Source of the DNA: Endomicrobium sp.
Lineage (GTDB): Bacteria; Elusimicrobiota; Endomicrobiia; Endomicrobiales; Endomicrobiaceae
DNA: 53,952 nucleotides
Assembly: GCA_031272265.1 (NCBI GenBank)
Contig: JAISUD010000026.1
Location: forward strand, 1-53,952
Direction of reading: 5' to 3'
A program made the translations under genes and the position numbers. A model generated the notes under the pieces. The model was not told the origin of the DNA. It saw nothing but the letters and a program-made list of their open reading frames with translations, and made no database searches. Of the stretch, positions 6,688 to 16,072 are shown in pieces; position 1 is the stretch's first letter; each line of letters starts with the position of its first letter.

Positions 6688-8113
6688 TCATTCCTCTAAA
6701 AGCATCTATTGCAAAATTAAACAAAAACAACAAAGAAACTATAAGTAAAATAGGATGAACTTCTTTTATTTTGCCGCGCGCTAATTTTACAATACAGTAA
6801 AATATAAATCCTGCAGCTATGCCATAGCTTATATTAAACGAAAAAGCCATAATTATTATCGTTAAAAACGCTGGAAAAGCTTGTTCAAAATCACTCCAAT
6901 CTATTTTCATTATTGAAGACATCATAAGCACGCCTACAACTATTAACGCAGGAGCCGCAGCTTCCGGAGGAACTATGCTGAAAAAATTTGCAAACGGAAG
7001 ACACAACAAAAACATTGCAGCAACTACAAGCCCGGTTAGTCCCGTTCTTCCGCCGACTGATATGCCGGAAGCGCTTTCAACATAAGTAGTTACGCTGCTT
7101 GTCCCAAACAATCCACCCGCCGCGCAGGCAATACCGTCTGAAAATAAAGCTTTTTCAAATTTTGATCCAAATCTTTTCCCGGACAGAGAATTTTTACCAT
7201 TTTCAGAGCTGCTATCAAAAATGCCGCTTATTTTCCCCGCACCTATAAACGTTCCTATAGCGCCAAAAGTCTCCGAAAGAATCAATGAAAATAACGCAAT
7301 TAAAGTAAAAACTACCTTATTAAAATCCGAAAACAGAGAAGTAATATTAGAACTTTTAAACGCCGCAAATGCAACGTCTTTTATCAAAACTACTGATTTC
7401 AAATCAAGAAACTTAATTTTTGAAATATCTACTACCCCCATAGGAATGCCGATTATAACGGTCGCTATAATGCCTATAAAAATCGCGCCTTTGACCTTTT
7501 TCACAACAAGCACTATAACCAATATGAGACCTATAAGTCCTAGCAAGGCGTGCGGATTATTAAAAACCGTTAGAAACGGCATAATTGAGCTATCCGAAAC
7601 TACATTGCCGCTCTCTAAAACAGCGTATTTACCCGCGTCAGAAACGAACGTTAAAAAAGAGGCGCTTTTTAAACCTATATAAGCTATAAATATTCCAATG
7701 CCTCCGCTAATTGAATTCTTAAGAAAATCAGGTATCGCTTCAACAAGCGTTTTTCTGAGTTTTGTAACAGTTATAAGAATAATAAATAACCCGCATAAAA
7801 ATACTATTGTAAGCGCTTCGGTCCAAGAAAACCCCATTTGTTTACATAGAGTAAAAGTAAAAAAAGCGTTAGATCCCATTCCGGGTGCAAGCGCGAAAGG
7901 AACATTTGCATATAAAGCCATTATAAGCGTGCCAAATACCGAAGCTAAAATTGTCGCTGCGAAAACGCCTTGCCACGACATTCCGGAATTTAAAGAAAGA
8001 ATAGAAGGATTTACAAAAATGATATAAGCCATCGTAAAAAATGTAGTAAGCCCCGCAATGATTTCCGTAGAAACATTCGTATTATTTTCTTTCAATTTAA
8101 AAAAATCTTTCAT
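6674..8113 (-). CDS. NCS2/AzgA-type purine permease
   Basis: This integral membrane protein of 479 residues has 12 or more hydrophobic helices. The hallmark NVPFALAPGMGSNAFF (about residues 70-85) and the Thr-rich TSSVTTYVESASGISVGGRTG match the AzgA/PbuG adenine-guanine-hypoxanthine permease family. It probably imports purine bases by proton symport, a salvage route that complements the de novo pathway further along the window. Substrate specificity cannot be read from the sequence. It overlaps lpdA and follows proS closely. Confidence 0.9.
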   Translation of the reverse strand: MKDFFKLKENNTNVSTEIIAGLTTFFTMAYIIFVNPSILSLNSGMSWQGVFAATILASVFGTLIMALYANVPFALAPGMGSNAFFTFTLCKQMGFSWTEALTIVFLCGLFIILITVTKLRKTLVEAIPDFLKNSISGGIGIFIAYIGLKSASFLTFVSDAGKYAVLESGNVVSDSSIMPFLTVFNNPHALLGLIGLILVIVLVVKKVKGAIFIGIIATVIIGIPMGVVDISKIKFLDLKSVVLIKDVAFAAFKSSNITSLFSDFNKVVFTLIALFSLILSETFGAIGTFIGAGKISGIFDSSSENGKNSLSGKRFGSKFEKALFSDGIACAAGGLFGTSSVTTYVESASGISVGGRTGLTGLVVAAMFLLCLPFANFFSIVPPEAAAPALIVVGVLMMSSIMKIDWSDFEQAFPAFLTIIIMAFSFNISYGIAAGFIFYCIVKLARGKIKEVHPILLIVSLLFLFNFAIDAFRGMNGVK

Positions 8114-8132
8114 TTAACCGTACATCCATTTT

Positions 8133-9863
8133 TTAAATATTAAATATTTTCAATATTTTAGATATAGCCTTTTCAGGCTTCAAAAGCTCAACGCTATCTC
8201 TTGAGTCTTTTCTCGCTTTAAATTCCACGTTTCCGTCTGCAAGGTTTCTTTCGGCTATCGTTATTCTGTAAGGAACGCCTATTAAATCAGCATCTTTAAA
8301 CTTGATGCCCGGTCTTTCGTCTCTGTCGTCAATTAAAACGTCTAATCCTCTTGAAGACAACTCTTTATATACTTTTTCCGTTACTTCCTTAGTTTTTTCG
8401 TCGGCGTAATTTAAAGGAACGATTATAACTTCAAACGGAGCAATGTTATCCGGCCATATTATACCATTATCATCGTGAGATTGCTCTATTGTCGCGGCAA
8501 CTATCCTCGTAACTCCCAAACCATAACAACCCATAACAATAAAATTTTCTTTCCCGCTTGAATCAAGATAAACAGCATTCATAGGTTTTGAATATCTAGT
8601 GCTCAGTTTAAAAATATGCCCGACTTCAATACCCTTTAAAAATTTTAATTTTCTTTCTCTACATCTGGGACAAATATCACCGTACGCAACTTTTCTTATA
8701 TCAGCGACCACATCCGCATCATAATCCCTTTTATAATTTATATTTTTTACGTGATAATCTTTTTTATTCGCTCCTGAAACTGCATTCAACACCCCTGTAA
8801 CGGATAAATCGGCTACGATATATACATTTTTAAGCCCTAAGGGGCCCGCAAAGCCTATTGGCGCGCCCGTAACGGAGGCAACAGTCTGTTCATCTGCAAG
8901 CTTTATTTCGTTTGCGCTAAGCAAAGTCTGCAGTTTTGTTTCATTTATTTCATGATCTCCCCTCGTTAAAACGGCAACGGGATTTCCGTTTGCAATATAA
9001 ATCAGCGTCTTCACAAATTTTTCGGGAGATAAATTTAAAAATTTTGCAACATCTTTAACAGTGGCAAGACTGGGAGTGAATATTTCCTCAACGGCGTGCA
9101 GTTCTTGTTTGCAATTCTCTATTTGCAAACACTCAGCTTTTTCACCGGTCGCGCTATATCCGCACTCACAGGATACTATTTCCGTTTCTCCATTATCCGC
9201 TAAAATCATAAATTCGTGGGATAGCGAGCCGCCCATCTGCCCGGACGAAGACTCAACAATGCAAAATTTAAAACCGCATTTCACGCATATGTTTGTATAA
9301 GCTTCAAACATAATTTGATAATATTTTTCCATATCTGCTTCGTCAGTGTGAAACGAATAAGCGTCTTTCATCAAAAATTCTCTTGAGCGCATAATACCAA
9401 AACGCGGCCGTATCTCATCTCTAAACTTCGTACCAAATTGATACAACATAATAGGAAGTTGTTTATACGATTTTACGTCTTTCCTTATTAAATCCATTAT
9501 CGCCTCTTCTGACGTAGGCGCAAGGCAGAATTCCGCATTCTTTCTGTCTTTTAATCTAAAAAGTTCTCTGCCGTAAATACTCCATCTTCCTGTTTCAATC
9601 CATAAATCCTTAGGAAAAATTAAAGGAAGGGCTATCTCTTGTCCTCCGACGGCGTTCATTTCACATCTTATTATATTTTCAACTTTTCTTAAAACTTTAA
9701 GACCCAAAGGCAAAAACTCATAAAGTCCCGACGCAAGCTTACGTATCATCCCAGATCTTACCATTAATTTCGCGGAAACTATATCAGCATCCGAAGGAGA
9801 TTCTCTTAAAGTAGGAATTAACAATTTAGAAAAAAACATAAAATTCTCTATTATATCAGACAT
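8133..9863 (-). CDS. proS: Prolyl-tRNA synthetase
   Basis: This is a class II synthetase of the bacterial type (576 residues). Motif 2 lies in GTKFRDEIRPRFGIMRSREF. An inserted editing (INS) domain runs from about residue 225 to 395, and motif 3 is GCYGLGVTRIVAA. The C-terminal anticodon domain ends in an Ile-rich helix. A start at MFFSKLLIPTL (ATG 9839) fits family alignments better than the track start at 9863, because most ProS proteins begin just before this stretch; neither has a strong ribosome site. Confidence 0.95.
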   Translation of the reverse strand: MSDIIENFMFFSKLLIPTLRESPSDADIVSAKLMVRSGMIRKLASGLYEFLPLGLKVLRKVENIIRCEMNAVGGQEIALPLIFPKDLWIETGRWSIYGRELFRLKDRKNAEFCLAPTSEEAIMDLIRKDVKSYKQLPIMLYQFGTKFRDEIRPRFGIMRSREFLMKDAYSFHTDEADMEKYYQIMFEAYTNICVKCGFKFCIVESSSGQMGGSLSHEFMILADNGETEIVSCECGYSATGEKAECLQIENCKQELHAVEEIFTPSLATVKDVAKFLNLSPEKFVKTLIYIANGNPVAVLTRGDHEINETKLQTLLSANEIKLADEQTVASVTGAPIGFAGPLGLKNVYIVADLSVTGVLNAVSGANKKDYHVKNINYKRDYDADVVADIRKVAYGDICPRCRERKLKFLKGIEVGHIFKLSTRYSKPMNAVYLDSSGKENFIVMGCYGLGVTRIVAATIEQSHDDNGIIWPDNIAPFEVIIVPLNYADEKTKEVTEKVYKELSSRGLDVLIDDRDERPGIKFKDADLIGVPYRITIAERNLADGNVEFKARKDSRDSVELLKPEKAISKILKIFNI

Positions 9864-9924
9864 AAAATATTTTACGCATAACGCCGTTTTTTCAGTCTTT
9901 ATTTTTAATTCCCGTGCTTTCCAC

Positions 9925-10389
9925 TTACCTTAAAATTCTCAATATTTTGAATTTTGTTTTACCCGCGGGCAGCTTAACTACGACTATTTCGCCGACCTTA
10001 TGTCCCAATAACCCCTGCGCAAGCGGAGACTGAACGGATATTTTATTTACACTGGGATCTGCTTCTTCCGAATCTACAATAAAATACTCATAATCGCCGC
10101 CACTGTCGTCCTGTATTTTAACTTTAACACCGATAAATATTTTATCGGGATCAATATTCTGCTCCTCAATAATCTTTGCATAGGCTATTTTTGAGTTAAG
10201 CTCTACGATCCTGCGCATAAGACTAGCAAGAATTTCTTTGGCAGCGTGATATTCCGCGTTCTCCCTTAAATCGCCAAGCTCTCTTGCCCGGGCAATTTCC
10301 TCTTGAATAAAAGACTTTTTCTTTTGAAGTTCTTCCAGCTCTCCAACAAGTTTTTCCCTACCTGTTCTGGTTAAATAAATTTCCGCCAC
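9925..10389 (-). CDS. greA: Transcription elongation factor GreA
   Basis: GreA enters the RNA polymerase secondary channel and stimulates cleavage of backtracked transcripts. The N-terminal coiled coil has the acidic-tip motif GDLRENAEYHAAKE (about residues 36-49). The C-terminal FKBP-like domain ends in AGKTKFKILRI. The track start (TTG 10404) is replaced by GTG 10389, giving 154 residues beginning MAEIYLT, because GAGG lies about 8 nt upstream and GreA normally begins this way. It sits immediately after ispG and is probably co-transcribed. Confidence 0.93.
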   Translation of the reverse strand: MAEIYLTRTGREKLVGELEELQKKKSFIQEEIARARELGDLRENAEYHAAKEILASLMRRIVELNSKIAYAKIIEEQNIDPDKIFIGVKVKIQDDSGGDYEYFIVDSEEADPSVNKISVQSPLAQGLLGHKVGEIVVVKLPAGKTKFKILRILR

Positions 10390-10404
10390 TTTTAGTCCTC
10401 GCAA

Positions 10405-11487
10405 TCACTTTTGATAGTCTCTTATCATATAAATAAGTTTATCAACCCATTTATCCAGGCTAATCTCACCTAAAATTTTACCTTTTTCAAATAATATTCC
10501 TTTGTTTCTACCGCCGACTATGCCAAAATCCGCATCTCTTGATTCTCCAAAACCGTTTACAATACAGCCCATTAAAGCTATTTTTAAAGGTCTGGAAAAT
10601 TTATTTAAGTTCTTAATTATAGAAATTTTTTTTTCAATTTCTGAAACTACCTTTATTAAATCAACTTCGCACCTGGAACATGTAGGACAGGAAATAATTT
10701 CTACTCCAAAATTGCGAAGTTTCATAGATCTCAAAAGAGAATAAGCAATCTTAACTTCCTCTACAGGATCCGCGGTAAGAGAAACTCTGAGAGTATCACC
10801 TATACCTTCGTACAGCATTATGCCTAACCCCGCGGTAGACTTTACAGAACCGTTTTGAAGCGGCCCCGCTTCCGTTATTCCCAAGTGTAAAGGATAATTT
10901 CTTTTAGAAGCAAAAATTTTGTAAGACTGTACAGTCGTATTAATATCTGAAGTTTTTAAAGAAACAACTATATCCTGAAAGTCGTGTTTTTCTAAAATTC
11001 TTACATGATCTATGGCAGTGTCTACAAGTGCGTTGGCACGCGGTAAACTTTCAGAAAAATTTCGGACTTCTTTCAGCGAACCCGCATTAACCCCTATCCT
11101 TATAGGAATACGCGCTTTTTTCGCTTCCTTTACTAAAACTTCAACTTTATCTTTTGAACCTATATTTCCCGGATTAATCCTCAGTTTATCAATACCCTGT
11201 TTTATCGCTTCAAGTGCTATTCTGTAGTCAAAATGAATATCTGCAACCAGTGGAATCTTAATATTCTTCTTTATTCTTCTGATATTGCAGGCAGACTCTA
11301 AATCAGGGAAAGAAACACGAATAATTTCGCAGCCCGTTTCTTCAAGCTGCTTTATCTGTTTTACAGTAGCTTTCCAATCCCTTGAGTCCACGTTCGTCAT
11401 AGACTGAACTGCAATTAAAGAACCACCCCCGATAGTAACACTGCCGATAGTAACTTTTCTTGTCTGAAATCTTTTGTAAAATTCCAT
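10405..11487 (-). CDS. ispG: (E)-4-hydroxy-3-methylbut-2-enyl-diphosphate synthase
   Basis: IspG (GcpE) is the penultimate MEP-pathway enzyme, reducing the cyclic diphosphate to HMBPP with a 4Fe-4S cluster. The 360-residue protein has the TIM-barrel part (VQSMTNVDSRDW, ADIHFDYRIALEA, RINPGNIG) and the C-terminal cluster part with CPTCSRC and GCIVNGFGE, which supply the three Cys and one Glu. It lies in the same run as dxr. A 204-base gap upstream separates it from rseP, and greA follows directly. A small 2x4Fe-4S ferredoxin in the same cluster is a plausible electron donor (inference). Confidence 0.96.
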   Translation of the reverse strand: MEFYKRFQTRKVTIGSVTIGGGSLIAVQSMTNVDSRDWKATVKQIKQLEETGCEIIRVSFPDLESACNIRRIKKNIKIPLVADIHFDYRIALEAIKQGIDKLRINPGNIGSKDKVEVLVKEAKKARIPIRIGVNAGSLKEVRNFSESLPRANALVDTAIDHVRILEKHDFQDIVVSLKTSDINTTVQSYKIFASKRNYPLHLGITEAGPLQNGSVKSTAGLGIMLYEGIGDTLRVSLTADPVEEVKIAYSLLRSMKLRNFGVEIISCPTCSRCEVDLIKVVSEIEKKISIIKNLNKFSRPLKIALMGCIVNGFGESRDADFGIVGGRNKGILFEKGKILGEISLDKWVDKLIYMIRDYQK

Positions 11488-11691
11488 CTTTAACTAACAC
11501 AACCCAGTTTATAAGAAAAACCACTTAATTTCATACAATTTACATAAAACGCTTTTTTGCTAAACTCCAAATTTTTATCTACAAAAAAATAAAACAATAT
11601 TAATATCCGACTTTACGGTAATTCTAAGAACATCCATGCAACAGTTAAAATCGTATTAAATTTATAAGCGTTTCTGTATTTCCGTCCAAAA

Positions 11692-12741
11692 TCATTTAAC
11701 AAATAGTTTCATTATATTCAGCTGCAAAAGATCGTTATACGTCGCAAGAAGGAAGATAGCGGATATAAGAATCAATCCTATAGTATTATAAACTTGAATA
11801 ACTTTCGCGTTTATCTGTTTTCTGATTATCCCTTCTACAAGAAACAATAATATCATACCGCCATCAACCATAGGAATAGGAAAAAGATTAAACAGGCCCA
11901 AAGCAATTGATATAAACGCGATCAATTTTAAATAATCCTGAACTCCCTCCCTTGCAGCGTCTGCCATAAGCCGGATAATCCCAACGGGACCTGAAATATC
12001 GGGTTTTTTTAATGATACGACTCTATTTACAAGATAAATAACAGGCAGAACTGTCTGCTGTATTGAAAATTTAATTCCAAGGCACGCAGATTCCATAAAA
12101 CTTATTTTTGTCTTCAAAGGGCGTACGCCTATTTCACCAGCTTTCGTTAACGAATTTTTCGCAACAAGCATATTTAATTCAAAAGAGTTATTTCCTCTTT
12201 CTATTATAAAATAAGCGTATTTGCCCGCTTTACTTCTCAAATTGGCAATTAAGTCGCTCCACGTATTTATCTCAACCGCGTCTATTGATTTTATTTTATC
12301 TCCCGACCTAAGTCCTGCAAGCGCGGCGGAAGAATTTTCAACTACGTACCCTATAGAACAATTTGTATCCGAGTGCACTATTCCCCACACGTTGAAAATA
12401 AAAGCAAAAAGAAAAATCGCAAAAATATAATTTGAAAACGGCCCTGCAAACAGTATCCAGATTTTTTTATACCATACAAGAGATAAATATTCTCCTTCAG
12501 CACCGGTAGCTTTGTCAGGAGTTTCGCCCGCCATTCCAATAAATCCGCCAAAAGGGACGGCTTTTATACAGTACTTCGTGCCTTTATAAGTGTGTTTAAT
12601 TAAATCCGGCCCGAAACCAAAAGCAAAAGTCACCACATTCACTTTACACATTTTAGCGGCAAGAAAATGCCCTAATTCATGTATAAAAACTAAAAAACCT
12701 AACCCTATAATAACGCTCAATGCCTGAAGAATTAAACTCAT
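11692..12741 (-). CDS. rseP: Site-2 (RIP) zinc metalloprotease RseP
   Basis: This intramembrane protease has 349 residues. The zinc motif HELGH lies in the first transmembrane helix (about residues 21-25), one PDZ domain covers about residues 115-190 (VENSSAALAGLRSGDKI), and the second catalytic motif NLFPIPMVDGG is near residue 290. It probably clips membrane-bound regulators or signal-peptide remnants. The ATG follows the dxr stop directly (TAAATG), the classic dxr-rseP order. Confidence 0.94.
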   Translation of the reverse strand: MSLILQALSVIIGLGFLVFIHELGHFLAAKMCKVNVVTFAFGFGPDLIKHTYKGTKYCIKAVPFGGFIGMAGETPDKATGAEGEYLSLVWYKKIWILFAGPFSNYIFAIFLFAFIFNVWGIVHSDTNCSIGYVVENSSAALAGLRSGDKIKSIDAVEINTWSDLIANLRSKAGKYAYFIIERGNNSFELNMLVAKNSLTKAGEIGVRPLKTKISFMESACLGIKFSIQQTVLPVIYLVNRVVSLKKPDISGPVGIIRLMADAAREGVQDYLKLIAFISIALGLFNLFPIPMVDGGMILLFLVEGIIRKQINAKVIQVYNTIGLILISAIFLLATYNDLLQLNIMKLFVK

Positions 12742-13902
12742 TTACATTCCTTTATCAATTAGTTTTTTTGCATAAAACCTCGCCCAAGAGTCAGCTTCAA
12801 TAAAACTATTCAACGATACGCTTTTTGATACAGTGTGGGCATTCATAGTTTTTTCAACAATTTCCGCGATATTCGTAAATTTTATCTCTTTATCTAAAAA
12901 CGCGCCGACCGCTACCTCGTTAGCAGCATTCATTACTGAAGGCATGGTAAAACCTCTCTTCGCCGCATAATACGACAATCTTAAACACGGGAATCTATTA
13001 AAATCAGGCTTGAAAAATTCTAACTTGCCGACATCATAAAGATTCAACGGTCTGATACGCGAAGGCAGTCTTTCCGGATAAGTCAAGGCGTATTGAATCG
13101 ACAGTCTCATATCTGGATTTGAAAGCTGCGCTATAATCGAACCGTCAATATATTCCACCATTGAATGCAACACAGACTGCGGGTGCATTATAATCTCAAT
13201 TTTTTCTATAGGTACGCCAAAAAGAACAGACGCCTCAATAGCTTCAAGTCCTTTATTCATAAGAGTAGCGCTGTCAATAGTTATTTTCTTTCCCATCTTC
13301 CATGTCGGATGTTTCAACGCCTGTTCGAGAGTTATTTGAGAAAACTTTTTATTATATCTGTAAAACGGCCCTCCCGAAGCCGTAAGTATTATTTTTTTTA
13401 TTTGAGATTTTTTCTCATTTGCGCAACACTGAAATACCGCTGAATGCTCACTATCAATAGGCAGCACCGAAACATCGTTCTCACTGGCAAGTTTCATTAT
13501 ATAGCTTCCCGCCATGACAAGACTTTCTTTATTTGCGATAGCTATGTTTTTTCTTGATTTTACCGCGGCCAGCGTAGATTTTAAGCCAGCAGTTCCGACG
13601 ATCGCAATAAGAACCGTGTCAACGCCCGGCGTCTCTGCAAGTTTTTCAGCGCCTGACGGACCACTGTAAACATTAACTTTTATATTATTTGAAGCACACC
13701 ATTTTTTCAAATCGCGAGATTTAACATAGTCATTCACGGACACCATGGACGGTTTAAATTTCTTAATCTGCAGTTTCAAGATTTCTATATTAGAATCAAC
13801 GGCAAGTCCTTCAACGCGGACATTATCTCTCATATTGTAAACTGTATCCAGAGTCTGTGTGCCTATTGAACCCGATGATCCCAAAACTACTATTTTTTTC
13901 AT
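12742..13902 (-). CDS. dxr: 1-deoxy-D-xylulose-5-phosphate reductoisomerase
   Basis: Dxr converts DXP to MEP with NADPH, the first committed step of the MEP pathway. The 386-residue protein has the Rossmann motif VLGSSGSIGTQTLD at the N-terminus. It also has the substrate and metal region NKESLVMAG and PIDSEHSAVFQC (about residue 150), the catalytic loop (TASGGPF, HPTWKMGKKITIDSATLMNK) and the C-terminal domain. It overlaps cdsA by 4 nt (ATGA) and abuts rseP, so translation is probably coupled. Confidence 0.96.
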   Translation of the reverse strand: MKKIVVLGSSGSIGTQTLDTVYNMRDNVRVEGLAVDSNIEILKLQIKKFKPSMVSVNDYVKSRDLKKWCASNNIKVNVYSGPSGAEKLAETPGVDTVLIAIVGTAGLKSTLAAVKSRKNIAIANKESLVMAGSYIMKLASENDVSVLPIDSEHSAVFQCCANEKKSQIKKIILTASGGPFYRYNKKFSQITLEQALKHPTWKMGKKITIDSATLMNKGLEAIEASVLFGVPIEKIEIIMHPQSVLHSMVEYIDGSIIAQLSNPDMRLSIQYALTYPERLPSRIRPLNLYDVGKLEFFKPDFNRFPCLRLSYYAAKRGFTMPSVMNAANEVAVGAFLDKEIKFTNIAEIVEKTMNAHTVSKSVSLNSFIEADSWARFYAKKLIDKGM

Positions 13903-14696
13903 TTCAAGAGTTCTAGAACATAATATACCGCCGGAGCCGCAAATATATAAGAATCAAACCTGTCAAAAACTCCTCCGTGTCCCGGTATTATTTTCCCAGA
14001 ATCTTTCACGTTTCCGTCTCTCTTAACGACAGATTCGCAAAGATCCGAAAACTGTCCCGCGACAGCGATTACAAATCCCAAAATTATGCTATCACCTAAA
14101 GTCAGAATATTACTCATAAACTTATATTTACATATAACCGCCCCCAAAATACCGAAAATAATTCCCGCCACCGCGCCTTCTATCGTTTTTTTAGGACTGA
14201 TATTCACCGCAAGCTTATGTCTGCCGAGAATTTTCCCAAAAGCATAAGCTGCTGTGTCCAGCGTCCAAACGACTATGAAAACGAAAAATACAAGTCCCAT
14301 ACCTCCGTTTAAACCGCGTATATAAACCATATGCATTAAAGCAAGCGGAATTAAAAAAGCCCCTAAAAAAGACAACGATATTCTGACGACACGCGATCCT
14401 CGCTTTTCTTTGAAAATTTCAATTCCGAAAAGAACAACCGCCATCACAATAGCGGAAACCGTTACTTTATTCACCGAAAAGTTTTCAAAAAAATGCAAAA
14501 ATACAAAAAACGCGGCAGCCATTATAAGTGACGCAAGAACATGCGGATTATATTTCTTCAATATAAATAAGTATTCATAGACGCACAAGAACGAAATAAA
14601 AAACATCATTACATAAAATATTGTGTTCCCGAAGTATACGCACGCAAAAATAAATGGTATTCCAATAACCGCCGTTAGTATCCTCGTCAACAGCAT
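13899..14696 (-). CDS. cdsA: Phosphatidate cytidylyltransferase
   Basis: CdsA makes CDP-diacylglycerol from phosphatidate and CTP, the branch point of phospholipid synthesis. The protein is a polytopic membrane protein with the signature near the C-terminus (SDLCESVVKRDGNVKDSGK, then GHGGVFDRFDS). The track start is 25 codons too early: ATG 14696 (MLLTRILTAVIG) has an AGGAG site 7 nt upstream and gives the usual 265 residues, while the extra N-terminus is basic and unlike the family. It overlaps dxr by 4 nt. The gap to uppS is described separately. Confidence 0.95.
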   Translation of the reverse strand: MLLTRILTAVIGIPFIFACVYFGNTIFYVMMFFISFLCVYEYLFILKKYNPHVLASLIMAAAFFVFLHFFENFSVNKVTVSAIVMAVVLFGIEIFKEKRGSRVVRISLSFLGAFLIPLALMHMVYIRGLNGGMGLVFFVFIVVWTLDTAAYAFGKILGRHKLAVNISPKKTIEGAVAGIIFGILGAVICKYKFMSNILTLGDSIILGFVIAVAGQFSDLCESVVKRDGNVKDSGKIIPGHGGVFDRFDSYIFAAPAVYYVLELLK

Positions 14697-15077
14697 ACAC
14701 AAGCTCCTAAAATAAATCCTATATCTTGCCGACGAATTATGTTTATAAAGCCGCGAATATTTTATTTTCATTATAATTTACAATAATCTATTCAAAAAGG
14801 AAAACAATTTGACGATATTTTAATGTTTAAATTCAAAAAATAAGTTTTTACTTTACAACTGCAAATTATCAATTGTTTGTAATACTTTTCCTGCCTCGCG
14901 CGCTGCCATTCTTAAAAATCAAGTCTCTTTCCCACCACAACATTTTTATTTTCAGCGTCGCTGATAGATTTTGCTGTTAAACGCATTAATTTACACTCCA
15001 AGATAAATAAAAAAAGCTTTCAATTAAACTTTTTAGTCCGATAAAATTAAATTCTCTTTCCCCGTTCGCAGTTTTAC
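14697..15077 (-). other. Gap between uppS and cdsA with a 24-codon relic
   Basis: This stretch holds no full gene. A 24-codon frame (ATG near 14991, MRLTAKSISDAENKNVVVGK) has a GGAG site about 9 nt upstream and stops early. Its text faintly resembles the first residues of phosphoglycerate kinase (KxIxDxDxKxKxVxVRVDF), so it may be a truncated gene start. Nothing downstream supports this, and it may be unrelated. Confidence 0.25.
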
Positions 15078-15755
15078 CTACAATCCACCGAAACGCCTTT
15101 TTCTTTTCTGAAAAGCCGCCACAGCAATTTTTAAATCTTCTTTTGTAAAATCGGGCCATAGTTTATCTGTCACATAAATTTCAGAGTAAGCAATCTGCCA
15201 AAGAAGAAAATTTGATATTCTAAGCTCTCCAGAAGTACGGATAAGTAGGTCTGGATCAGGCTGGCCCGAAGTATATAAAAAAGACGAGACAGTTTCCTCA
15301 GTAGGTTCTTTTATACCCTGCTTTGACATTGCCTCAAAAGCACGTATAAGTTCCTGCCTTGCCCCGTAATTCAAAGCTATATTTAACTCAAACTTCGTAT
15401 TTTGAGAGGTAATTTCACAAGCACTTTCAATATCAGCTGTTATATCTTTAGGAAATTTTGACAAATCTCCTAATATTCTAAGTTTAATTTCTGAACCGTT
15501 TAATTCCCCTAATTCTTCCTTTAAAAACTGTCTAATTAAAGAAAACAACCCCTCTATTTCATTCTGCGGTCTTTTCCAATTTTCTGTAGAAAAAGCATAC
15601 AATGTCAGAATTTTGATTCCAAGTCCACTTGCGGCATTGACAATCTCTTTCATATTTCTGACTCCTTGCTTATGACCGCAAGCCCTAGGTAAAGATTTTT
15701 TCTCCGCCCATCTGCCATTCCCGTCCATTATAATAGCTACGTGTCCGGGTATCAA
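15078..15755 (-). CDS. uppS: Undecaprenyl diphosphate synthase
   Basis: This cis-prenyltransferase extends farnesyl diphosphate with isopentenyl diphosphate to the C55 lipid carrier of cell-wall synthesis. The 225-residue protein opens with the family motif HVAIIMDGNGRWA (catalytic Asp about residue 11). It continues with LTLYAFSTENWKRP and ends with the signature PDLLIRTSGELRISNFLLWQ and a Trp-Pro-Asp-Phe. The start is TTG (15755), supported by AGAGG upstream and by family alignment. The ferredoxin gene ends 12 bases before it. Confidence 0.95.
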   Translation of the reverse strand: MIPGHVAIIMDGNGRWAEKKSLPRACGHKQGVRNMKEIVNAASGLGIKILTLYAFSTENWKRPQNEIEGLFSLIRQFLKEELGELNGSEIKLRILGDLSKFPKDITADIESACEITSQNTKFELNIALNYGARQELIRAFEAMSKQGIKEPTEETVSSFLYTSGQPDPDLLIRTSGELRISNFLLWQIAYSEIYVTDKLWPDFTKEDLKIAVAAFQKRKRRFGGL

Positions 15756-15767
15756 AAAATATTCCTC

Positions 15768-15941
15768 TTAATCTTGAGAAATCGCGTTTACCGGGCAAGT
15801 TGATTCGCAAACTCCGCACCCTTTACACACGTCGGCATTAATTATACATTTATCTTCCTTCTGCTCAATCGCCGAAACAGGACAACTTGTCACGCACGCC
15901 CCACAGCCTACGCAAACGTTTACGTCAATTTTATAAACCAT
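15768..15941 (-). CDS. 2[4Fe-4S] ferredoxin
   Basis: This 57-residue gene is too short for the ORF track. The protein carries two classical cluster motifs, CVGCGACVTSCP (about residues 10-21) and CKGCGVCESTCP (about 39-50), separated by a short loop. This is the clostridial-type bacterial ferredoxin pattern. A strong AGGAGG lies 8 nt before the ATG. It sits between frr and uppS in the isoprenoid cluster. It is a general low-potential electron carrier, and a role in feeding IspG is possible but only inferred from position. Confidence 0.93.
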   Translation of the reverse strand: MVYKIDVNVCVGCGACVTSCPVSAIEQKEDKCIINADVCKGCGVCESTCPVNAISQD

Positions 15942-16072
15942 CTCTTATTCCTCCTAACGTCGCACGCCCAAACACAGTAAGACACTACCGCTTGAAAACT
16001 CCTTATTGATACAATGAAATAACATACCAGCAGTATATCGTTATTCCACGTGGATTTTTTACAACAGCGCTA

